A DNA stretch of 64,000 nucleotides from Zingiber officinale. Its lineage: Eukaryota > Streptophyta > Magnoliopsida > Zingiberales > Zingiberaceae. The position numbers were made by a program, and so were the translations under genes. Every line of letters starts with the position of its first letter. Within the stretch, counting starts at the first letter, position 1. The DNA is taken from assembly GCF_018446385.1 (NCBI RefSeq), contig NC_055996.1:128512532-128576531 (forward strand). The letters run 5' to 3'. Below, one piece after another: positions 55,270-64,000 of the stretch. The notes beneath the pieces were generated by a model. That model was not told where the DNA came from. It did no database searches and saw only the letters and a list, made by a program, of their open reading frames with translations.

Positions 55270-57475
55270 TCATTGTTCTTTCCAAATTCTTCCGGTCACC
55301 CTCAGCTTCAACTCCTTCCGATCCCCTCCTGAGAAGAACAGAGCCATATTACGCTGGATGATTAGCCCGTCATAACTGTCTCTCACCTTTCGATGGCTAT
55401 CGCGTATGCTTCTAGGCACCCCTTGCCAAGTTATCTTCCTTCCATACCCTCCAACCTCAAGGCTGTAACCGTAGTTTTTAGCTTCACTATCGTTGCCCAT
55501 GAATCTCAAGAATGCTATGTATACGGGTGACATACCCAGCTGAAATGCCTCGAAGTGGAGGCAAAAGTACTGTCCAAAGCAACTGAACACCTAAATGAAG
55601 CACAGCATGATTTGCCTGAGTCCACGTAAACGATAAACTAGATATAATAACAAGACAGTTAAGCAATGAACATGTTTCTCAGATAAATCCATAAGCAACA
55701 TAATAAGCACTAGATAAATACAGAGCTGCTTGCCGAAAGTTACTAATCTACAATGAAAAAGGGGGAATATGTTAGACAGGTTATTATGCAAAAATCAACT
55801 TTACAATCGAATTATAGATCTCGTTAAAGACAATTCAAATCCAACTTAACCTGGAAGAAACAGTCCCCAACAGCAGTCAAATACTATGACTGTCGAGGCT
55901 AAAAAAAATATTACTAATCAGTCTAAACAATATCATGCTCATCTGAGGTGCCACAAGTTACTCTAAGGAATGGGAATAAGGTAGATCTACGTTCCTGTGG
56001 AATTTTTATGTTACAGTTCTAACTAACCGAGTAGAGGGAATGGCTGACTAACTAGATAGCAAGTTAAGAAATCAACCTCATGCGGATCCAAAAATAGCAG
56101 AGCCAAAAATATAAGAGCAATTACCGTCAACATCCACGTAGCATTCTCAACCTCATGCGGATTTGACTTCACATATCTATGGTTGAAAGTGCTTCCATTG
56201 TGCATGTCAACCTTGTGATCATCCTTTAAGTGAGTCACCAAATAGGAAATGTCGCCTACAACTGTGCACTCAGATCCAGCATAGGGACAACTGTAGGGTC
56301 TAAACATGCACTGTGATTCATGTTTCAGCTTACAGTAATACGGATATATACCCAGACAACCGAAGCTTGAATATTTGCAGGGTAATTCAAGAGAAGCTGC
56401 AACCTTCTCCAACGCAAGGCATCTTATGTTGCCAAGCTCATGCCTGCAAGTAGGGCATCGATTGTGAACTCTGGGTTTGCATCCAGAGCATAGTGTATGG
56501 CCGTTTGAGCACTGCATAACAAAGGAAAAGGAAACATCAAACTGAATTTCTACACGATGCAAATTTTAAAATAAATACCTTGACTCTGACTATGGCCTCC
56601 TGTCTTTTTTTTCTTGTCTTATTTTCTTATTGCTTTTCTCTTGTCTTTCTTTTTCGTCTTATTTCCCTATTGCTTTTCTCATTTTTATTGTGCAAACGTT
56701 TTTAAGGCATTATATTAATTCTGTTGTGTTAATAATTAAAACACATTCTATATCTTTAGTTGTTAAAATAGTTTTTATTGTGCTGTTCAACCCCTTAGAT
56801 CATAATTTTACCGTATCATCATTTAGGTAGAGGTTATAATTACTTAGAACTTATCGATTTTTAAAATCTTGTAATTTAGCGGTGTTATTGAGTCGGGAAA
56901 TAAAAACTTGATCAATGGCATGACTAAGCTTGAGTTCGACTTAAGGCGTTTCCTAGTAAAGTTTTAGTCGAAAACTCAGGTCCCAAACCTTAGGGCAGGT
57001 TACAGGGCTCGTAAGCTGACTATGGGGGGTTGTGCAAGACGATTGGCATGTTAGTGCAGTGGACTGGAGGTTGCCAATTGGCTGGATTTTAGGGTTTACA
57101 GAATATTTCTGTTTAACAATCTACAAAATATTGATGGCAAATACAAGAAGAAAATGTTAAGGCAAAACAACAGAAAAGCAGCAAGGATTGACACAAGGTT
57201 CTTGTGAGATCAAAGTTAAGAAGAGGTAAATAACATGAGAAAAGAAAGAATGTATGTAAATAAACCTGATGAATGGGAGGATACATTGCATTCAGGCACA
57301 CAGGACATTCCAAAAGTTCAGGGACGCTGCTTGCATCAGCGAAATTTGGCTTTGGTGTAAGCTGAACATGGTCATTTACTTGCTCACTTACTTCCACCAT
57401 GTCTTCATTTTTAGGAGGATCAATAACTTCAGGGGTGAGTCTCACCTCTTCAAAGTAAGTGGCATCAGGTGCCAT
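55270..57475 (-). CDS. SINA-type RING E3 ubiquitin ligase (SINAT family)
   Basis: Coding exons are 57266-57475, 56125-56511 and 55270-55590 (70+129+106 codons, 305 residues plus stop), the normal SINAT length. Splice sites are CAG|GTTTAT, ATGCAG|, ACG|GTAATT and TTTAG|. The C3HC4 RING spans C57, C60, C71, H75, C78, C81, C89 and C92 and is split by intron 1. The SIAH zinc-finger region (C-K-Y-S-S-F-G-C...H-L-K-D-D-H) and the substrate-binding domain (F-E-A-F-Q-L-G, ending G-R-I-W-K-E-Q) follow. Such proteins act with E2 enzymes to ubiquitinate transcription and autophagy factors in cytoplasm and nucleus. A likely 5'-UTR intron (about 57495-57889) separates a leader exon. All key residues are present; it looks functional. 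Confidence 0.93.
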
Positions 57476-57493
57476 GAGGAGATATTATTATGT

Positions 57494-58010
57494 ACTACAA
57501 GCAAAAATTAACCAAGTCAATAAAATCCGTTAACTGAAAATCAAATCCTACAAAACCTCTTTGGAGAATGTACACAGACTAATACCGATTTTCTTCCTGA
57601 ATTCAATTAGATCCAAACAAGCCTGACGAGAAAAAGGAAATCAAGCAAGAGACGAACATATAGGTGTGAATAATCTAAAATTTCCCTTCGTCGGCATCAA
57701 ATCCTCCCAAACGATCCACAAAAGTATGATTAATAGGCACAAATGACGGATCAAAACACTCCAAATTGCGACTAAAATGCGATGGACAGTGAATCAAGAA
57801 CAGGATGAAAAGCAAATTCAAACTAAAATTGCAAAAATAAAAAACGAAACAAACTCTCTAGTCCTGTTCCACAATGCCAACTAAATTACCTCTCGAAACC
57901 AAAAAGGAGAGATCGAGGACAGCAGCAACAGGAAGAAGGTAAGATTTATCTTCGGCGTGATTCGAAGATGCTCCGCCGCTTAAACATCGCCGGAAGACGA
58001 TTCGAATTAA
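57494..58010 (-). other. 5' leader exon and UTR intron of the SINAT gene
   Basis: On the minus strand the GAGAG|GTAATT donor (57890) and the TTGTAG| acceptor (before 57494) frame a 395-bp intron. The CT-rich sequence upstream (57900-58010) would be the leader. The GC-rich 58010-58250 region is the probable promoter; no TATA box was found. Inference from splice motifs only. Confidence 0.5.
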
Positions 58011-58349
58011 AGCACGATTCTCTCTCTCCCCCTGGGGAAAGGGATGCGGTCTGCTGTCCCGCACGGCGGAAGACCTTTAAACAGTATCTGCACCTCCTGG
58101 CTCTCGCTTTCAAAAAGCGTGCCGTTGGGGGGCAATTTGAAACGGTAGGCGGCAAACTCGAGGACCACGAGGGCCCCACTGCACCCAGCAAAAATAACCG
58201 TCAGATCTCAATCGCACGGCTCGCATGCGACCTGATTCGGCTTCATTTATTTGGCGGTCCTTATTAATTAGTTGCCATTTTGAAATTTGAAATTGCTGGC
58301 GTATACAAATCATTAATCGGTGTTTATATCTATATATATACTTTTAAGG

Positions 58350-58520
58350 GTAATGCTAAATGACCAGAATCTGGCCAGCTAGAATCAATACATGTACACA
58401 TGGATATTTTAGTAATATCATATGTGTACATTAATTATATGCATGTACATACATGCATTCTAATTGGAGGATAAAAAATTCTAGCTGACCAGATTCTGGC
58501 TAACAAGAATTACCGTATTT
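58350..58520. mobile_element. MITE-like foldback element
   Basis: Ends are imperfect inverted repeats of about 38 bp: GACCAGAATCTGGCCAGCTAGAAT near 58360-58385 against ATTCTAGCTGACCAGATTCTGG near 58478-58500. The interior of about 100 bp is AT-rich with ACATGTACA palindromes. A further copy of the end motif, CTGGCTGGCCAGATTCTGG, lies at 58549-58575. No transposase and no clear TSD. Confidence 0.6.
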
Positions 58521-58575
58521 TTAAATAACAATTATTTTTTCGATAAATCTGGCTGGCCAGATTCTGGCCAGCCAG

Positions 58576-60113
58576 AAAATGAATTTATTAATTAAAAAAT
58601 TAATTAAGTATTATTATTAAAAATTAATTAAGATTTATTTTTGAAATTAAATATGGAAATAGATGAAAAAGTATATAATGGACTTATAAAATATGATATT
58701 ATTTAGACACATTTAATAATCATCTTAAAAATTATCATAATACTTGATTTTAAAGACATAAATTAATTACCAAATGAGCTTTTTCAGATTTCCATATGAT
58801 AAAAAAAAATATTTTAATAAAAAAATTAAATTATAGAATAATCTACAAATCAGTTTGCATTCTTAAATTTTTTAAATAAAAAATATATAAAAACTATAGA
58901 TCAATATTGAAAATTAAATTATAAAATAATAAATTTTCAGCCGTAAAAAATAATAAAATAAATGAAAAACTTTATTAAGATCAGTATTGTACTTTTAGAT
59001 TCTATAATCTATATGATCAAAATTGTATTAACCGTTGGTTCATTTTATTTTAACATTAATCAAAGTTCTCTAATTTAATTAAAACTATTTTAATATTATT
59101 ATAGAAATTTTGATCAAAATTATTTTGATTTTTTCGTCCAATAATTTTTATCCTGCCACGGTGTGGCATTGTTTGACGGTGCTCAACGTAGTCCCCATGC
59201 CCATGCATGATCAGCACGCGAGGCAACGAGCTCTCCATGCGCTGCAACGTGGCCGGACTCCTCCCTGCAACACTGCTGCGGGCTCCACCCTTCGTTGTTT
59301 ATCTAACACTCTTCCCATGTTAAGAGATACTAATGTACGTGGATAGGTTAATTTGAATACGAACTGCGTATTAAAATACTTGAGGTTCTCTAACATCATT
59401 CATTCTGACTTTGATACATATTGACCTTCCACAATAAATATATATATATATATATATATAGTCTCAACTTGCATGCCCCTCCCTTTCACTCAATTCCTGA
59501 TATTAGTTGTATACAAAGTTTGAGTCGATTGTACCGATAGTAGCCTATGTGGAGATAGAGAATGAAGAAGATGTGGAGGTGAGGCCAAGTGGAAGAGAGT
59601 TTCATTGCAAAACTACAATTGTCGTCCTCCTTGAGGAGGTCCACTGATAAACAATAGTGCATCAAAAGGGCTAAAAGGGGTTTGCATTCAAAGAGGAGCT
59701 CATGGTGTGTACCAATTAAACCAGATCAAGTGGAGCTCAAGGCGAGTAACAAATCATAAAGGAGTGTGATCAGTAGTAAGATTTTATATGGCGTGAGAGT
59801 TTTTGCTCTTCCTTGAAATAACAAATGAACAGGTATATGGATTAATTGATGAAGCAAACGCGCATACATTATCCTCCTCGCGCAAAATATATAATAGTTG
59901 CATTGGTTAGTTCATCTTGGATTTGATGAATTAGGATGAAAATTTACGGATTTAAAATTTTGCAAAATTCTAGAACATAAATGCAACGGACAACAGTGGT
60001 TTGGGGTAAATATTATTCATGCTTGATGAATACATATGCAAATACAGTATAGATAGAGATTCAGCCAAGGAAAAAGTAGTATCATATCATATCTCGTCGA
60101 CTAATGCATGCAT
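58576..60113. other. Intergenic region between SINAT and bHLH genes
   Basis: Mostly AT-rich, with a TATATATA microsatellite at about 59438-59460 and a GC-rich island at 59155-59300 that shows no supported gene. Short open frames here lack any recognisable domain. The part nearest 60113 is the bHLH 3' UTR. Confidence 0.6.
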
Positions 60114-61017
60114 TTACATGTGCATGAAGGCCGGAGCAACGCCGGAATATTCTGCTCTTGCCTCCTGCAGCTTTATCTGTCTTATGAGATGGTCGCCGAA
60201 GATGTCAGTTTTGAAAGCTTCCCTTGCCTGTCAATGTCAATGAATCACAAGACCAGACCAGCAGTAAGAAACAATCTGAAGTATCAACATGAATCCACAT
60301 GGATCAGAAGGTGGAAGAAAGTTAATCAATCACCTGAAGGTGGAGGCTGCAGAAACACCTACCGTCCTCTGCGGTGTGAGTTGAAGCATTCAGAAGCTGA
60401 AGCCCCTCTCCATCTAAAGCACTCAGAATTCCAGCCAAGGAAATCATGGCGTCTTGGCTCAGTAAACACAACTGCACCATGATTTCCCTGTTGCTGAGAC
60501 AGGAAACTGAAATAAGGGGATAGCCTACACTCTGAACGCGATGGGTTTCTTCTTCGCGCCTCCGCAACACCAGAAGCATCTCTTCTTTTCTCCGCGACAG
60601 CTGCTGCAACTCTGCTTTCAGCTCCGGTATGTACTTCAGCACCTGGGAAATGGTCATTGGGATGCTTACCTTCTTTTCCTTCTGCACAATGAAGAACAAA
60701 ACAGAGGATCATGTCCCTTACTCTTCAAAATCAAGAAAAAGAAAAAGGAATTGCATGCATACATTTTGTTTGGATTCGGGGAGTAGATTGCGAAGCGAAG
60801 AGTACAAGTCGTTGGTCTTCTTTCTTCGATCTCGCTCGTAGGCGTTGTGGCCCAGCTTCCTGGTGGAGCTCGGCGATTCTAACTGGCCGCCGAGCATGGA
60901 GTAGTAGTGTTGGAGGAAGCTCTCATCGTCCAGATCAATCTGTTCCAACGCTCCATCTACTTCGGCTTCGGGTTCAAGCTGGGAACAAGTGAAATCAGCG
61001 AACCCTGCTGCAGCCAT
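60114..61017 (-). CDS. bHLH transcription factor, subgroup Ib (ORG2/IRO2-like)
   Basis: Exons 60763-61017, 60334-60681 and 60114-60227 give 238 residues (85+116+37), all introns in phase 0 (AAT|GTATGC, GTGCAG|AAG, CAG|GTGATT, GACAG|GCA). The start is the first true ATG in good context (ATATGGCT). The basic region has H57, E61 and R65, the H-E-R triad for E/G-box binding, in the subgroup Ib signature H-N-A-x-E-R-D-R-R-K-K; helix-loop-helix runs to about residue 120 ([16 protein letters not shown]) with a coiled extension. The C-terminal half is the ACT-like region of the family. Subgroup Ib proteins (ORG2/3, IRO2) activate iron-uptake genes under iron deficiency, as partners of FIT-type bHLHs in the nucleus. 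Residue 60 is Tyr where Ser is common. Function here is by family. Confidence 0.9.
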
Positions 61018-61359
61018 ATCAGTTTGATCTCTGTAACTAAGTGAACGAGGGTCGGAGATCAAATCCCGTGCCCTCCCAACAAAGTTCTTCTTCCCCTTGC
61101 TGCCTCACCTTCTTGGTCATTGACGGTACAGGAGAAATATACGACGAATACAATTGGAAGATGGCCCTTGTGATATATACTAGTTAATTACATTATTTTA
61201 TTAAAGGTTCGAGTCAATTAATAGTTAATGCATTAATCTATCTCGAAACTTGCTGTTGAATTGATTAATTAGTTCTTGAGGTCGAAATGATACGAAGGTT
61301 ACTGGACTTTATTTATTTATTTGAGCAGGAAGTAGAAAATAGACTGGTCGCTCTCCCTT

Positions 61360-63098
61360 TTAGTTTTCTGTGACAGTTTTGAGCACATTATTACTCTGCT
61401 GCTCTCTCTCGAACCTCGGGCTAAAGATGAACATCTCATTCCCCCTATTGAATTTGAGCCTCCTGGCTTCCTCCCTCGAGATGTTATACGAGTTCATGAG
61501 CACCTCTACCGGTAATCCACGGAGAGACGACGTCTTCCCCACGACGTGGTTCGCTATAGCGTTTTCGTGAGTATTGAACGTGATCCACTCGAACTGCTCG
61601 CTTTGAGCTTTCTTGATCACCACATGGTGCTGAGGAACCACCACCAGCTGCCCTTGGCGGAGCTCGCCGTCAAACACAGTTCGACCTCGGTGACCCACGA
61701 CTTGCATGCGGCAGCTTCCTGTCAACGCATAGATGACGCTATGAGCATTGATGCGCCAATGAGGCGCGATGATGGCGTTCTATATGATTACAGAAGAAAG
61801 AGAAACAAAGTTATAGTGTGTTTTTCTTCAATTTCAGATAAGTAATAACGAATGATCAGAATGATGTGTACCCGTCGGAGAACTCCTTTTTCGGCGCTCA
61901 ATTGGATGAACCGGAGGATAGGGAGTTTCTGACTATTGAGAGTGGTCAGTCTTCCAGCTCGTGGATTGTAGAAGTCAGCCCTTACTGGATTACCAATGTT
62001 TTGCTTGTTCTTCAAAGTACAGTAAGCCTCCTCCAATCCATTGGATTGGTACGGGCATTCCCTCGACTCTTGAGCTTGTTCTCTTTCCTCCCTCTCTTGC
62101 TCCTGTGCTTCTTGTTCAGTACTCCTTCGTGATGGTTGCAGCACCTGAAGCCCTCTCTCCACACGAACGATTTCACCTCTGTTATCATTTTGGCTTTGAA
62201 CTCTTCGTACCACTTGCTTATCGACTCCAAGAGCTTCGGCAAGAAGTTCAAGCTCAAAGCCGCTTAGGAGGTTCTTCCCCATATGTTGTCGGAATCTCTC
62301 TTCTGTTTCTGCACTTTCTTCCTGCGATCGCTTCTCTCTACCCGCCAACAAAAACTCCTGAATTTGTTTATACAGATTAGATCGAAGCTACTATATGTAT
62401 TTATACTGATTTGTGTGATGAAATAAGTAATTGGTTACCCGATGTTGGCGATCGAGTTGGTTGGCATTGCTGCTGGGGTCAGACACAGTAATGGTTACAA
62501 CCGGGACTTCACCGTTGTTGTAGCACCAGTGTGCGACACCGGCAGGCAATGCAATGACATCACCTTCACGGAAGAATTGTATCCTTTGGTGCTCGTCTCG
62601 GAACTGTTGGCTTTGGCCTGCAACTTCCTCTTCCAGTTGTTGCTCGAAGCCTTGTTGCGGAGATTGGAATGTCTCCGGACAACCAGGGATCACCGTGCCC
62701 GTGATGCCCCTTCCTGAAAGATGCATGTATTAAGACTTTGCTTGACGTTAGGGTGCGAGGTAGGAAAGATCAAGGGACGAGCCTTGGACAATGTAGGTCA
62801 AGGTAGGGGCGTTGGAGAAAGAAGGCAACAGGAGGCCCTTGGGTTGGATGGTCCGACGTTGCGCCGCCACCCCGGCGCATTGGAACTGCTCGTTGTACTG
62901 GTCGAAGTACTCGGTGAAGCCAGCCTCGGACGGCACGCGGCGAGTGGGCTCAAGGGCGGTGAGGCGCTCGAGCTGGCATTGGCTCCGGTAGCCGAGGCGG
63001 CGCTGGGCCACCCACGGCTCGCCTAAGCCCTGCTGCGCGAGGGAGGCGTGAGGGAGAACGAGGCACAGAGCGAGGGAGAGAAGAATGAGAGTTGTCAT
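61360..63098 (-). CDS. 11S globulin seed storage protein (legumin/glutelin family)
   Basis: Four exons: 62783-63098, 62439-62713, 61872-62357 and 61360-61779, the usual four-exon legumin layout, giving 498 residues. Residues 1-21 are a signal peptide ([12 protein letters not shown]). Two cupin domains follow. C41/C74 fit the intrachain disulfide and C117/C310 the interchain one. The processing site is N303-G304 (S-N-G-L-E-E), cut by vacuolar processing enzyme into acidic (22-303) and basic (304-498) chains. The Glu/Gln/Arg-rich stretch at 275-297 is the variable region. Hexamers accumulate in protein storage vacuoles of seeds. Intron 1 appears to begin with GC instead of GT (CCAAG|GCTCGT), the only choice I found that keeps the conserved Q-G-R-G. 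The longer start seen upstream uses GTG, so ATG at 63096-63098 is chosen. Confidence 0.93.
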
Positions 63099-63141
63099 GG
63101 CTCGGTGCACTGTGTGAAGTGCTGGGAGAGGGTGCGTGTGA

Positions 63142-63149
63142 TATTTATA
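63142..63149 (-). promoter_or_regulatory. TATA box of the 11S globulin gene
   Basis: TATAAATA on the minus strand lies about 45 bp upstream of the ATG, so the leader would be very short (about 15-20 nt). A CGCGTGTC motif, resembling ABA-response coupling elements, lies farther upstream at about 63241-63248. Functional role is inference. Confidence 0.7.
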
Positions 63150-63159
63150 AGCTCAAAAA

Positions 63160-64000
63160 GACAGCTCTCTGTTTTGGAGGCTTTGGAAGGGTTTGGTGGA
63201 TGGTTACAGCTCCTCAGACTTGTCTCTGAAAGCATTCATCCGCGTGTCATGGTCTGGTATACAAGCGCACAATGTGCGTCAGTTGAGAGCCCAACTTCCT
63301 CTCGCAAAGAACATGTGAAGCTGGATGACAAGTAAGTTTTCAGCTCAACTCAACCCAACTCCATTATAGCTCTTTGATGAATATGCATCAAAGTATGACC
63401 TCAAAGACATGTTCCAAGCAAACTCATGATAATGCTAAGAAAAACAAGAATATGCTGCACTGTAGACATTTAAAATAATTCTCTAAAAGTCACTAAAACA
63501 ATTCTCCAAAAACAAAAAAAAATAAACATGAGAGAGATAATTTTCTGAGTAATTCTACAAACAATTCCTAGATGTTGTCTTATGTTCTTACATTTTATCA
63601 TTTAATAGAGATGCATGATTTATTTTTTAATATAGAACAACATTAACTTTGTGTAATATTGAGTTTTTGAAGATGCATATGACTTTGATTTAGAAGTTCA
63701 ACTTTACCCATTCACTTCTTACCTTAGTAATGATACCTTAATTACTTACTATCTTTCATTAACAGACTAAGACAAGATTGAATGATCATCATTATAAAAA
63801 TTGAAATCATAATACATTTAACTCAGAAAGAATGCCTATATCATAAAACAAAAAAAAAAATCAATCATGAACAAAATAGGAATATTAATTTATACATAAC
63901 AATTATGGACGTTGGTATTTTCCATATCTATCTTGAAATCAAATGTAGTAAAAGTTATTTCTTTAGAAGTCATCAGGAAAAGAATATAAATGTTGAAAAA
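63160..64000. other. Upstream region of the 11S globulin gene
   Basis: No gene or transposon is recognised. The first 180 bp are mixed in composition and should hold the proximal promoter; from 63340 the sequence is AT-rich with A runs. A single ATGCATGA (about 63610) could be an RY-like seed motif, but one occurrence in AT-rich DNA is weak. Confidence 0.55.

Noticed and set aside
57968-58267. 99-codon plus-strand ORF upstream of SINAT
   Set aside because: Overlaps the GC-rich promoter and leader region of the SINAT gene; no recognisable motif.
61370-63335. Several plus-strand ORFs over the 11S globulin gene
   Set aside because: Complement of the storage protein exons; no start context, splice support or domain.

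Overview
The window is plant nuclear DNA. Evidence for this is three intron-containing genes of plant families (a SINAT-type E3 ligase, a subgroup Ib bHLH factor, an 11S seed globulin), plant LTR-retrotransposon lineages (Ty1/copia, Ty3/gypsy Tat and Athila) and a nuclear copy of plastid rpoB. The style suggests a large, repeat-rich angiosperm genome; a monocot such as a Zingiberales species is possible, but that is only an inference. Coordinates of exons and element ends were read by eye from splice motifs, terminal TG...CA and target-site duplications (TSDs).

About 54.3 kb of the left side is transposon. Positions 1-4862 hold the end of a 2.6-kb LTR (family 'C') and the 3' end of a plus-strand copia element ('copia-3'), whose LTR contains a small TRIM insertion with a TSD. 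Positions 4863-6497 are a decayed copia gag/leader with a minisatellite and a 42-bp perfect palindrome. From 6498 to 50880 lies one nest, every insertion placed by an exact 5-bp TSD. A C-family copia element (LTRs 2589 bp each) has a second copia element ('copia-2', 7114-41646, TSD agaac) inside its left LTR. Copia-2 contains a Tat element (8637-31548, TSD ttagg) and a solo C-LTR (32489-35149, TSD aaaag). The Tat left LTR contains an Athila element (8943-20778, TSD acttg), which in turn contains another solo C-LTR (14201-16845, TSD ccatc). All nested elements lie on the minus strand. Positions 50881-54345 are a tandem C fragment fused to an older Tat copy, inside which a C-LTR has shrunk to 24 bp with its TSD intact.

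The right side is a gene island: a plastid rpoB insertion (about 54509-54985), then SINAT (55270-57475), a MITE-like foldback, bHLH Ib (60114-61017) and 11S globulin (61360-63098), all three genes on the minus strand. I see no evidence that they work in one pathway: they point to protein turnover, iron-deficiency transcription and seed storage.

The most interesting signals are: (1) several unrelated LTR families each carry their own array of short, nearly perfect inverted repeats, and in two elements these arrays are where the paired LTRs differ; (2) the Tat element carries a plus-strand gene, antisense to gag-pol, with a TATA-like box, a likely 5'-UTR intron and two coding introns, meeting pol across a 124-bp dimeric minisatellite; (3) the 24-bp LTR relic; and (4) paired W-box-like inverted repeats in the copia-3 LTR.
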